Assembly (NCBI GenBank): GCA_026393775.1
Contig: JAPKZM010000145.1
Coordinates: 1-21,421 of the forward strand
DNA: 21,421 nucleotides
Origin: Candidatus Aminicenantota bacterium
GTDB lineage: Bacteria > Acidobacteriota > Aminicenantia > UBA2199
Direction: 5' to 3'
The position numbers were made by a program, and so were the translations under genes. The notes beneath the pieces were generated by a model. The model saw only the letters and a program-made list of their open reading frames with translations. It did no database searches and had not been told where the DNA came from. Shown here piece after piece: positions 15,212 through 21,421 of this stretch (positions within the stretch are counted from its first letter, which is position 1; each line of letters begins with the position of its first letter).

Positions 15212-15371
15212 ACTCCATCACTTCAAAAGCGTCCTTCGCGGCTCCGCAGACCGGACACACCCAGTCTTCGGGAAGATCTTCGAAGGCGGTCCCGGCCGGG
15301 ACTCCGGAATCGGAATCCCCATCGGCGGGATTGTACACATAACCGCAAATACTGCATACATATTTTTTCAT
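15210..15371 (-). CDS. rub: Rubredoxin
   Basis: A 53-residue one-iron electron carrier. The iron ligands are C6 and C9 ([11 protein letters not shown]) and C39 and C42 ([14 protein letters not shown]), with the usual conserved aromatic and glycine positions between. GGAGG lies about 4 bp before the ATG at 15371. The short length is normal for the family. It sits just upstream of the flavodiiron gene on the same strand and most likely passes electrons to it. A strong promoter lies 47 bp upstream. Confidence 0.96.
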   Translation of the reverse strand: MKKYVCSICGYVYNPADGDSDSGVPAGTAFEDLPEDWVCPVCGAAKDAFEVME

Positions 15372-15417
15372 TCGGCCTCCTTGGAACGCAACGGCATGTC
15401 CGGTTTGCCGGCCGCTC

Positions 15418-15446
15418 ATTATAAAAACAAACGGCAAGGAAGTCAA
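15418..15446 (-). promoter_or_regulatory. Promoter of the rubredoxin-fprA unit
   Basis: On the minus strand TTGACT (15446-15441) and a perfect TATAAT (15423-15418) are separated by 17 bp. This is among the best matches to a housekeeping promoter in the window. The predicted leader is about 40 nt. The -35 lies 2 bp from the edge of the palindromic element at 15449. Confidence 0.7.
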
Positions 15447-15448
15447 CC

Positions 15449-15619
15449 AGCACAAACCATCCGCCGACCTTGGCGGACCTGGTTTGTCTACCATCACTAT
15501 GTTTTCAGCCAACTCGGACATCTGCTGAAAACATCTAGTGATGGTATACTTTCACTAGATGATTTCAACTACTTACAGACTGGTTGAAATCATAGTGAAA
15601 GTATGTCCAATGGATCGCC
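15449..15619. repeat. Rearranged palindromic element: one conserved hairpin plus an inverted pair of bulged hairpins
   Basis: 15449-15493 matches the core of the 11948-12032 element (hairpin 15452-15487), but the left terminal repeat is missing. The right end GGATCGCC (15612-15619) is retained. Between them lie hairpin B (15489-15546, 20 pairs, bulge TC) and hairpin C (15546-15604, 22 pairs, bulge GA). The two are inverted copies of one roughly 58-bp unit, with paired substitutions that keep the stems. The element fills the gap between the stop of the TPR gene and the rubredoxin promoter; no gene is visible in it. Confidence 0.85.
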
Positions 15620-16390
15620 TTAGCCGCCATCGAGCTGGCGGATCATTTTCATGATCTCCGCTTTTTGCGCTGCATCCTGGGTGTTGCCCATCGCCAGCTC
15701 TAGGTTGTTCAGGGCCTTTTTCTTGTCCCCCAACTGGGCCGCGACCCGGGCGCTGTTGATCAGGTAGCTGGAATCGGGGCGATTGAGCAAGGCCAATGCT
15801 TTGTCGTAATTCTCCATGGCCTGGGCGAACTCCTTCATATTTTCCAGGGCCAGGCCCTTCACGTTGTAGAGCGGAGCGAAGCGGCGGTTCAGGAACAGGC
15901 CTTTTTCCGTGTAGCGCAGGGCCGCGTCGTATTTTTCAAATTTGATCTCCAGCACGGCCAGGTTGGCAAACGCGTACTCCGGGGTCAGGTAATCCTCGGC
16001 GTTGGCGGCCAGCAGCAGCTTTTCCTTGGCTTGCTGGTAATTGCGCTGTTCAGTGTAAATGGTGCCCAGCAGGTTGTAGGCGTCATAAAACTTGGGGCTG
16101 ACCAGGAGCAGCCGGTTGAGCGTGTCGATGGCTCTGGCGAAATCGCGGCGGTACATGTAGACCAACCCCAGGGCATGCAGGGCCGGGACCAGCTGCGGTT
16201 TTTTCTTCAGCGCCTGCTGCAGGGATTTCTCCGCCAGATCCAGCTGACCTGCGTTCAGATAGCCGACGCCCTGATTGGCCAGGTATTCGGCGGAATCGGG
16301 CTCCGGCTGGCCGGGAGACGTGCGCGGCTGGCCGCCGCCGCAGGCCAGCAACAGAAGGATCACACCCAGGCAAAAGCAATTTTTACTCAT
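15620..16390 (-). CDS. TPR-repeat lipoprotein
   Basis: A 256-residue protein with a lipoprotein signal peptide ending in the lipobox LLAC (C17), followed by a low-complexity linker and about five or six tetratricopeptide repeats from residue 34 onward. Examples are ANQGVGYLNAGQLDLAEKSL and HALGLVYMYRRDFARAIDTL. It should be tethered on the outer face of a membrane and act in protein-protein interaction. Length and repeat layout resemble the PilF/PilW type IV pilus assembly lipoproteins, but nothing nearby encodes pili, so this is only a possibility. Its ATG overlaps the stop of the cyclase gene (ATGA), indicating coupling. Its own stop directly abuts the palindromic element. Confidence 0.88.
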   Translation of the reverse strand: MSKNCFCLGVILLLLACGGGQPRTSPGQPEPDSAEYLANQGVGYLNAGQLDLAEKSLQQALKKKPQLVPALHALGLVYMYRRDFARAIDTLNRLLLVSPKFYDAYNLLGTIYTEQRNYQQAKEKLLLAANAEDYLTPEYAFANLAVLEIKFEKYDAALRYTEKGLFLNRRFAPLYNVKGLALENMKEFAQAMENYDKALALLNRPDSSYLINSARVAAQLGDKKKALNNLELAMGNTQDAAQKAEIMKMIRQLDGG

Positions 16391-17946
16391 TTGTCCCCCT
16401 TTTTCCCCAGCACTCGGTATACATTGACCGGCTTGGATATGCCGTGCAATTTTTTTTCTCCCAGCAGTTCAAAATCGAATTTGGAACTGGTGGCCAGATA
16501 GGTCGGCTCGGCCACGATGATTTCATCGGTTCCGGCCACGGACGATTCCAGGCGCGAAGCGATGTTCACGGTGTTTCCCAAAACCGTGTAATCCAGCCGC
16601 TTGGGCGAGCCGAAATCCCCGGAGATCAATTTGCCGGAATGGATGCCGATGCGAACATGGATCTTGTTTTCGGCTGTCATCTGGCTGTTGATATCCTGCA
16701 ATTTTTTCATCATTTCCAGGGCCGTGACCAGGGCCAGGTCAGCGTGGTTGGAAAATTCCAAGGGAATGCCGAATAGAGCCATGATGGCGTCGCCGATGAA
16801 CTTGTCCAAGGTGCCGTTGTTCTTGAAGATGATCTCGGTCATTTCGGTAAAAAAATTGTTCAGGAAGATGCCCACTTCGATGGGGGTCATTTTTTCCGCC
16901 CGCGAGGTGAACTTGACGATGTCCATGAAAAGGACCGTGGCTTCCGATTCCCGGTAGGGCATGACCTCGCCGGTATTGGTGTCCTGGAATTCCATCAGCC
17001 GGGAAACCACGGCCGGCGAATGATACCTTTCCAGTCGCGAACGCAGCCTGCGCTCGCGGTTCAATTTTTCCTGGCTGTTGATCCCTTCGATGGAGAAACC
17101 GGCGAAATTGGCGATAATGGACATGATCTCCAGGTCCTTTTCGCTGAAAACCTGCGCGATGCTCGAAGTATCGACATAGATCAGCCCATAGATGGAGTCC
17201 TTGGCCCAGATGGGGACCGAGATTGCCGAGGTGATGCCGTAGATGAAGATGCTCTTGGAACTGTCGAAGCGCGAATCGTTGCGGGTGTTGGAGGAGAGGA
17301 TGGCGACTTTTTCATGAATGGCTTTCAAGGCGATGGTCTTGGAGATATTGACGATATCGTCTTTCTTGCCCTGTTGCGCGTAGGTGTACTTGAGGTGGAT
17401 GTCGTTCTGCTTGTCGTCATAGTAAAAAATGAAAATCTTTTCCGGATGGACGAACTTGAAAATAAGGTCGCCGAGCTTCTGGAAGCTGTCGTCGATGTTC
17501 TGCGAGGCGATCAAGCTCTTGCCCAGTTCGGTCAGGGAAGCCAGGAAACTGGGTTCCGCGCTTTTCAGCTTCGGCTTCATTTCCCCTTGCAGCAGCTGTT
17601 CGATGGGCACCATCAGGGAAATCTTCTGATCGCTGGAGTCGCGGTAACTTTCCTCTTTGCTGACGGTCAGAAAACTGATGACGGTCCGGCCGACGGTGAT
17701 CTTGTCGCCGACTTCAAGGACCTTGTGCTGAACCCGCTGGCCATTGACGAAGCAGCCGTTGGTACTCTTCAGGTCGGACAGCTTAAAACTTTTCCCGGCC
17801 CGTTGCAGCTGGCAGTGCTGGCGGGAAACCGTGTTGTCCTTCAATTCGATGTCGTTTTCTGGGAGCTTGCCGATCAGCACTTTCTCCTTGGTCAGGTAGA
17901 ACACCTTCCGTTCATCATCCACCAGATATTCTAATTTATATTCCAT
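16387..17946 (-). CDS. FHA-GAF class III adenylate cyclase
   Basis: A 519-residue soluble signalling enzyme predicted to make cAMP from ATP. An FHA domain (about 1-95) has LIGKLPENDIEL, SRQHC and STNGCFVNG, the phosphothreonine-binding pattern. A GAF domain spans about 135-290. The class III cyclase domain (about 335-515) has both metal aspartates, D342 (FMDIVKFTSRAE) and D386 (KFIGDAIMALFG). It also has the ATP-selecting pair K382 and D452 (LDYTVLG) and the transition-state residues N461 and R465 (NIASRLE), so it looks active. The start at 17946 overlaps the end of gpsA by 16 bp. The next gene, a TPR lipoprotein, overlaps it by 4 bp. The signal sensed by GAF or FHA is unknown. Confidence 0.93.
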   Translation of the reverse strand: MEYKLEYLVDDERKVFYLTKEKVLIGKLPENDIELKDNTVSRQHCQLQRAGKSFKLSDLKSTNGCFVNGQRVQHKVLEVGDKITVGRTVISFLTVSKEESYRDSSDQKISLMVPIEQLLQGEMKPKLKSAEPSFLASLTELGKSLIASQNIDDSFQKLGDLIFKFVHPEKIFIFYYDDKQNDIHLKYTYAQQGKKDDIVNISKTIALKAIHEKVAILSSNTRNDSRFDSSKSIFIYGITSAISVPIWAKDSIYGLIYVDTSSIAQVFSEKDLEIMSIIANFAGFSIEGINSQEKLNRERRLRSRLERYHSPAVVSRLMEFQDTNTGEVMPYRESEATVLFMDIVKFTSRAEKMTPIEVGIFLNNFFTEMTEIIFKNNGTLDKFIGDAIMALFGIPLEFSNHADLALVTALEMMKKLQDINSQMTAENKIHVRIGIHSGKLISGDFGSPKRLDYTVLGNTVNIASRLESSVAGTDEIIVAEPTYLATSSKFDFELLGEKKLHGISKPVNVYRVLGKKGDK

Positions 17947-18941
17947 TCGCTCTTTAAACTCCTTTGCATCAATTCGCGGATGATTTTCCGCGCATCCTGG
18001 CCGGCAAAAAGCACCTGGTAGACCCCCTGGGAAATGGGCATGTCGATGGCCAGCGTTTGCGCCAGGTGATTGACCGCCTTGGTGGTTTCCACCCCCTCGG
18101 CCACCATGGGCGTCGATTTCTCGGCGACGGCCAACGACTCGCCCAGGGCTATTTTCCGGCCCAATTGAAAATTGCGCGACAGGCTGCCGAAGCAGGTCAG
18201 CATCAGGTCGCCGATGCCGCCCAATCCCCAGAAGGTTTCGGCACGGGCGCCCAGCCTGAGCCCCAGCCGGGATATTTCCATGTTGGCCCGGGCCACCAGC
18301 GCCGCCGTGGTATTATAGCCGTAGCCGAGCCCGTTGATCATCCCGGCCGCGATGGCCATCACGTTCTTCAGCGAACCGGCGACTTCCAGCCCCTTCAGGT
18401 CATCGGTGCGGTAGATGCGCAGGATCGCGGAAGAAAAACCGTTCTGGATTTTCTTGAGCAGCGCATCGTTGACGGACGCGGCGACCAGGGCCGTCGGGTG
18501 CTGGCCGGCCAGTTCGCGGGCAAACGAGGGGCCGGACAGGGTGCTCCAGCATGCCGCGATGCCGGGGCCGAAAACCTCCACCGCGACCTCCGACATGGTC
18601 TTGAGCGAATCCGATTCGAAGCCCTTGGACAGATTGATCAGCGTCTGCTTGTCCGGGCGCGCATCTTTGACGCGCTGCATCACGGCGCGGATGAACTTGG
18701 AAGGCACGGCCAGGATCAGCGTTTTCGCCCGGCCCACTTCCGCCTCCAGGTCGGTCACCGGTTCCAGTTCCGCGGCCAGCGGGATGCCGGGCAGAAAGAC
18801 CGAGTTCTCCCGTTGCTTGAGGATGGCGTCGATGACTTCCTTCTCCCGCACCCAGAGCTTCACCTTTTTGCCGAGCCGGGCCAGATAGTCGGCGAAGGCC
18901 GTGCCCCAGGAGCCGCCGCCGATGACCAGGATGTTATCCAT
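17931..18941 (-). CDS. gpsA: NAD(P)+-dependent glycerol-3-phosphate dehydrogenase
   Basis: Reduces dihydroxyacetone phosphate to sn-glycerol-3-phosphate for phospholipid synthesis. The 336-residue length fits the family. The nucleotide-binding motif GGGSWGTAFADYLA is at the N-terminus. LSGPSFARELA, the catalytic-lysine region SLKNVMAIAAGMINGLGYG, and GLGGIGDLMLTCFGSLSRNF are all present. The ATG at 18941 overlaps the plsY end by 8 bp, and the two act in sequence: GpsA makes the substrate of PlsY. The gene ends within the start of the cyclase gene. Confidence 0.96.
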   Translation of the reverse strand: MDNILVIGGGSWGTAFADYLARLGKKVKLWVREKEVIDAILKQRENSVFLPGIPLAAELEPVTDLEAEVGRAKTLILAVPSKFIRAVMQRVKDARPDKQTLINLSKGFESDSLKTMSEVAVEVFGPGIAACWSTLSGPSFARELAGQHPTALVAASVNDALLKKIQNGFSSAILRIYRTDDLKGLEVAGSLKNVMAIAAGMINGLGYGYNTTAALVARANMEISRLGLRLGARAETFWGLGGIGDLMLTCFGSLSRNFQLGRKIALGESLAVAEKSTPMVAEGVETTKAVNHLAQTLAIDMPISQGVYQVLFAGQDARKIIRELMQRSLKSEWNIN

Positions 18942-19533
18942 TTTTCTTCAAACTGAACTTGTTTTCATTACCCGCCAGCAGGCGCTGAATATTAGCGCGA
19001 TGCCGGAACACGATCAGCAGCAGCATGGCGAAGACCACCATCGACGCTTCGGCCACCTGGGTGAACAAGATGCAGAAAAACAACGCCGTGGTCGCCAGCA
19101 GGGACGCCAGGGACACATAACGGGTCAATCTGAGGACGATAAAAAAAACCGCCAAGAAAACGAGCAGGGCGGGAAAATAAAATACCAGGAAAATGCCGAC
19201 CAAGGAAGCGACCCCCTTGCCGCCGCGGAACTTCAGGAAAACCGGGAAAATGTGGCCCAGCAGCACGGCCAGGGCGCCGAGCAGCACGAACCAGGGTAAA
19301 TCGAAATGTGCGCGGCCGTACAGCACCGGCAGGGCGCCTTTCAGGACATCCAGGGCCAGGGTCAGCGATCCGGCCAGTTTGCCCTTGCTGCGCAGCACGT
19401 TGGTTGCCCCGATGTTGCCGCTACCCAGGCTGCGGATGTCCTTGCCTTCAGTGAAATAAAAGACCAGGTAGCCGAAGGGGATGGAGCCCAACAGATAGGA
19501 AAGGACTAGGAACGAGATTTCATGGCTGCTCAA
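18934..19533 (-). CDS. plsY: Glycerol-3-phosphate acyltransferase (acyl-phosphate dependent)
   Basis: An integral membrane enzyme that transfers an acyl group from acyl-phosphate to glycerol-3-phosphate, giving lysophosphatidate. The 199 residues include about five membrane segments. The three family motifs are visible: GSIPFGYLVF with SLGSGNIGATNVLR, GHIFPVFLKFRGGKGVAS, and the C-terminal FRHRANIQRLLAG. I use a TTG start at 19533 because GAGGAG lies 7 bp upstream and this gives the normal N-terminus; no in-frame ATG fits. It overlaps the end of thpR by 14 bp. Confidence 0.95.
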   Translation of the reverse strand: MSSHEISFLVLSYLLGSIPFGYLVFYFTEGKDIRSLGSGNIGATNVLRSKGKLAGSLTLALDVLKGALPVLYGRAHFDLPWFVLLGALAVLLGHIFPVFLKFRGGKGVASLVGIFLVFYFPALLVFLAVFFIVLRLTRYVSLASLLATTALFFCILFTQVAEASMVVFAMLLLIVFRHRANIQRLLAGNENKFSLKKNG

Positions 19534-20080
19534 GGGGAAACTCCTCTAAAACCTTGTAGAGCGGACCGGCCGGGGTAAGCTGGCTGCTGAAAAGTTGGAA
19601 GGATGACGCCGGACATTCGGCCAGGAAAAGATCGCACTTTTCGGTCAGAAGCGCGAAAAGTTCTTTGAAATCTCCAGGCGATTTGTTCCGCCCCAGGGTG
19701 ATGTGCGGGCTAAAGGGACGATCCTCCTTGGCGATCCCCAAGGGGGCGAGCGCGTTTTCGATCCAGTCGAATAATGCCCGCAGCGGCGCGGATTCAGCCA
19801 AACCTGCCCAGAAGATATGCAGGCCGGCGCCAGCGGGGAATTTGCCGAAACCGACGATCCTGAAGGAAAATGGCGGCACGGTTATTTTTGCGCCCCGCAG
19901 CGCTACGGCCATTCGTCCCGGCACCGCTTCGGGTACTTCGCCGATGAATTTTAGGGTCAGGTGGATGTTGCGGCTCTCGGTCCAGCGTATGGCAGCGGGG
20001 ATTTTTTTAAAGGGCAGTAGTTCCCGGGCAATGCTTTCCCTAGCCGCGTCAGCCAACCGGATTCCGAAAAAAATTCTCAT
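19520..20080 (-). CDS. thpR: RNA 2',3'-cyclic phosphodiesterase (2H family, LigT-like)
   Basis: A 186-residue 2H phosphoesterase with the two catalytic HxTx motifs, HLTL at H40-T42 and HITL at H126-T128 (FSPHITLGR). The family opens 2',3'-cyclic phosphates on RNA ends and can ligate tRNA halves in vitro; the biological substrate is uncertain. The N-terminus MRIFFGIRLAD is typical, which fixes the ATG at 20080, although the only purine-rich tract (AAAGGG) abuts it directly. A TATAAT box lies 7 bp upstream, suggesting a leaderless mRNA. First gene of an overlapping operon with plsY, gpsA, the cyclase and the TPR lipoprotein. Confidence 0.93.
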   Translation of the reverse strand: MRIFFGIRLADAARESIARELLPFKKIPAAIRWTESRNIHLTLKFIGEVPEAVPGRMAVALRGAKITVPPFSFRIVGFGKFPAGAGLHIFWAGLAESAPLRALFDWIENALAPLGIAKEDRPFSPHITLGRNKSPGDFKELFALLTEKCDLFLAECPASSFQLFSSQLTPAGPLYKVLEEFPLEQP

Positions 20081-20087
20081 CCCTTTG

Positions 20088-20116
20088 ATTATAATGGAAG
20101 CGCGCTGATTAGTAAA
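20088..20116 (-). promoter_or_regulatory. Probable promoter of the thpR operon (leaderless)
   Basis: On the minus strand TTTACT (20116-20111) and TATAAT (20093-20088) are separated by 17 bp. Only 7 bp separate the -10 box from the thpR ATG, so transcription should start at or next to the start codon. Confidence 0.55.
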
Positions 20117-20169
20117 TAGCCGCCCGTTCGGAACCGGAAAAGCACCCGCGCAAAGAAGCGGTTTTTTCA

Positions 20170-20198
20170 TTGACTAATGCAGGCAACTGGTTTAATAT
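20170..20198 (+). promoter_or_regulatory. Probable promoter of the mobB-aor operon (leaderless)
   Basis: TTGACT (20170-20175) and TAATAT (20193-20198) are separated by 17 bp, and the mobB ATG lies 8 bp beyond. The gap AAACCGCC has no Shine-Dalgarno sequence, which fits a leaderless transcript. Confidence 0.55.
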
Positions 20199-20206
20199 AA
20201 ACCGCC

Positions 20207-20698
20207 ATGAAAATCTTTTCCATCGCCGGTTGGTCGGGTAGCGGCAAGACCTTGCTCATCACCCGCCTGATCAAAAGCTTCAAGGTCAGGCAGCGCCGCG
20301 TCATCGCCGTCAAGAACGCTCCCGAAGCGTACGCGCTGCAGCCCGAGGCCAAGGACACGGCCCAGTTCCTGCGCGCCGGGGCCGACGAGGTCTTCCTGGT
20401 CGCCCAAAAGGAGCTGCTGCGCATGACCCCTCTCAACGACCCGCGGGAACTGCTGCAAGACCTGGAGGCGCGGCTGCAGGCGGACGATATCGTGCTGCTG
20501 GAAGGCCTTTACCAGACCGGAATTCCGGTGATCGAGATCAAGGACCCGAAAGGGGAAAAAACGCTTAAATTCCCGCAGGCCGAACTCGTGGCATTGGTAA
20601 GCAATGAAAAATGCGCCCCCGGCCTGCCCTGCTTTCATCCCGACCAGATCGTTGAAATTACCGCCTTTATGGAGGGCTATCATGAAAAACACCATTGA
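20207..20698 (+). CDS. mobB: Molybdopterin-guanine dinucleotide biosynthesis protein B (MobB-like)
   Basis: A 163-residue P-loop GTPase. The Walker A motif is GWSGSGKT at residues 8-15, and an acidic strand, DDIVLLEGLYQTGIPVIEI, follows as in MobB (LVLVEGFK-type). The family assists nucleotide attachment to molybdopterin; in this setting it would serve maturation of the pyranopterin cofactor (W or Mo) of the AOR-type enzyme encoded downstream. It is slightly short for the family and no MobA is visible here. The ATG at 20207 lacks a Shine-Dalgarno sequence. Its 3' end overlaps the next small gene by 17 bp. Confidence 0.88.
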   Translation: MKIFSIAGWSGSGKTLLITRLIKSFKVRQRRVIAVKNAPEAYALQPEAKDTAQFLRAGADEVFLVAQKELLRMTPLNDPRELLQDLEARLQADDIVLLEGLYQTGIPVIEIKDPKGEKTLKFPQAELVALVSNEKCAPGLPCFHPDQIVEITAFMEGYHEKHH

Positions 20699-20846
20699 GC
20701 TCAAGGTCAACGGGCAGATGATCGCCTTGAATCCCTTCGTGAGCAACATCATCGCCAACGTGGTGCTGGGGGCGGTGCAGTCGCTGGACAAGATCCCCCA
20801 GCCCGTGCAAAAAATCGAACTTTTACTGACCATGGATAAAAAATAG
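20682..20846 (+). CDS. 54-residue conserved-looking small protein of unknown function
   Basis: A small soluble protein beginning MKNTIELKVNGQMIALNPFV. The alternating beta-type N-terminus is followed by a hydrophobic helix (SNIIANVVLGAVQSL) and a charged end. GGAGG lies 6 bp before the ATG at 20682, a strong reason to accept it as real; a longer in-frame reading from 20604 has no such site. It overlaps mobB by 17 bp and ends 17 bp before the ferredoxin gene, so it is embedded in the operon. I do not recognise a family. It may be a small subunit or maturation factor of the AOR complex, by context only. Confidence 0.75.
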   Translation: MKNTIELKVNGQMIALNPFVSNIIANVVLGAVQSLDKIPQPVQKIELLLTMDKK

Positions 20847-20863
20847 GAGGAGTTGCCAAGCGC

Positions 20864-21256
20864 ATGAAATACCTGAAAACCTATCCCGAAAAATGCAACG
20901 GCTGCAACGTCTGCATGAGCGTCTGCGCCAAACTTTATTTCAAGGAAGACAACCCGGAAAAATCGGCCATCAAGGTAACTGCCGCCGGCAAAAACACTTT
21001 CGCACTGACCGTCTGCGACCAGTGCCGGGACTGCGTGTCCGAGTGCCCGACCATGGCCCTGACCGTCAGCAAGCAGGGCGTGGTGATGCTCAACAAGAGC
21101 CTGTGCATCAATTGCCTGGCCTGCGTGGCCGTCTGCCCCACCTCGACCATGATGACGGTTCACGGCGGACTGGCGCCTTTCAAGTGCATCGCCTGCGACG
21201 CCTGCGTCAAAGAGTGCCCAACGAGCGCCCTGAAGATCGAAATCAAGGAGAAATGA
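20864..21256 (+). CDS. Polyferredoxin-type protein with four [4Fe-4S] cluster motifs
   Basis: A 130-residue electron carrier with four complete CxxCxxCxxxC motifs: C11-C14-C17-C21, C51-C54-C57-C61, C81-C84-C87-C91 and C108-C111-C114-C118. Three are followed by Pro, as in classical ferredoxins; the first is followed by Ala. This resembles the iron-sulfur subunits encoded beside tungsten aldehyde ferredoxin oxidoreductases and BamB-type enzymes. TAGGAGG overlaps the end of the previous gene, about 11 bp before the ATG. The next gene starts 3 bp after its stop. Its likely role is to take electrons from the AOR-family catalytic subunit. Confidence 0.92.
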   Translation: MKYLKTYPEKCNGCNVCMSVCAKLYFKEDNPEKSAIKVTAAGKNTFALTVCDQCRDCVSECPTMALTVSKQGVVMLNKSLCINCLACVAVCPTSTMMTVHGGLAPFKCIACDACVKECPTSALKIEIKEK

Positions 21257-21259
21257 GCT

Positions 21260-21421
21260 ATGAGTCCCGTTGAAACAAAACACGACATTGAAAAAATCAG
21301 AAAAGCCCATAAAATACTTAAAGAGTTCACCTATGAACTGAAGCCGGTGCTCAAGGGCTACAACGACCGCACCCTGCACATCGACCTCAGCGACAGGGAG
21401 ATCACGATCAAGCCGGTACCG
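21260..21421 (+). CDS. AOR-family tungsten/molybdenum oxidoreductase, N-terminal fragment
   Basis: The first 54 codons, open to the window edge. After a charged helical start (MSPVETKHDIEKIRKAHKI), the segment LKGYNDRTLHIDLSDREITI matches the beginning of aldehyde ferredoxin oxidoreductase family proteins (usual form GYxxRxLxIDLSxxxI). AAGGAG lies 9 bp before the ATG. The ferredoxin and mobB genes upstream support the call. The helical extension before the first AOR strand is seen in some bacterial members. Substrate cannot be told from the fragment; aldehydes and BamB-like benzoyl-CoA reduction are both possible for the family. Confidence 0.78.
   Translation, partial: MSPVETKHDIEKIRKAHKILKEFTYELKPVLKGYNDRTLHIDLSDREITIKPVP

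Noticed and set aside
14077..15342. Plus-strand open frame of 421 codons opposite the flavodiiron and rubredoxin genes
   Set aside because: It covers two certain minus-strand genes and their gap and shows no recognisable motif or ribosome binding site.
15489..15604. tRNA-like cloverleaf or integron attC site
   Set aside because: There is no acceptor stem, anticodon arm or T-loop consensus, and no integrase or R/L box pattern. The inverted hairpin pair is better explained as REP-like.

Overview
This 21.4-kb window comes from a G+C-rich bacterial chromosome. Gene content points to an anaerobe: a tungsten/molybdenum aldehyde ferredoxin oxidoreductase cluster, a four-cluster ferredoxin, a flavodiiron protein with rubredoxin, and a DUF39/UPF0280 sulfide-to-homocysteine module. 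The clade-II type PurL, the archaeal-type Asd and the dense intergenic palindromes would fit an uncultured lineage such as Candidatus Aminicenantes, but that placement is a low-confidence inference. No rRNA, tRNA, CRISPR array, prophage or transposase gene was seen.

Layout, left to right. (1) 50-6120, minus strand: a purine operon purB - HEAT-like gene - purL. (2) 6239-6987, minus: a dimethylarginine dimethylaminohydrolase (DDAH) gene that keeps its promoter, Shine-Dalgarno sequence and N-terminus, but is frameshifted and has lost part of its coding region at a tandem-repeat tract. (3) 7086-11912, plus: a sulfur/aspartate operon, made of a DUF39-ferredoxin fusion, a UPF0280 protein, aspartate-semialdehyde dehydrogenase and aspartokinase. 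Together these make a compact route from aspartate to aspartate semialdehyde and, with sulfide, to homocysteine. (4) 12036-13845, minus: lemA followed by two TPM-domain genes. (5) 13942-15371, minus: rubredoxin then an FprA-type flavodiiron protein, for O2/NO detoxification. (6) 15620-20080, minus: a tightly overlapping operon thpR - plsY - gpsA - FHA/GAF/adenylate cyclase - TPR lipoprotein. (7) 20207 to the window end, plus: mobB - 54-residue protein - ferredoxin - start of an AOR-family oxidoreductase.

The most unusual content is the repeats. A 30-bp G+C-rich unit, itself a small palindrome, occurs as exactly three tandem copies in frame inside purL and again inside the DDAH gene, adding a ten-residue GTGxxAxPHx-type repeat to two unrelated enzymes. 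A third, inverted and degenerate tract lies where the DDAH gene has lost roughly 40 codons and its frame. A separate family of nested palindromes lies between genes: an 85-bp element at 11948-12032 and a rearranged relative at 15449-15619. The second carries an inverted pair of bulged hairpins whose stems differ by compensatory changes, like REP doublets. A 70-bp A+T-rich hairpin overlaps the stop codon of the UPF0280 gene.

Promoter-like sequences with 16-17 bp spacers can be read upstream of most transcription units. The divergent thpR and mobB genes have -10 boxes only 7-8 bp from their start codons, suggesting leaderless transcripts.
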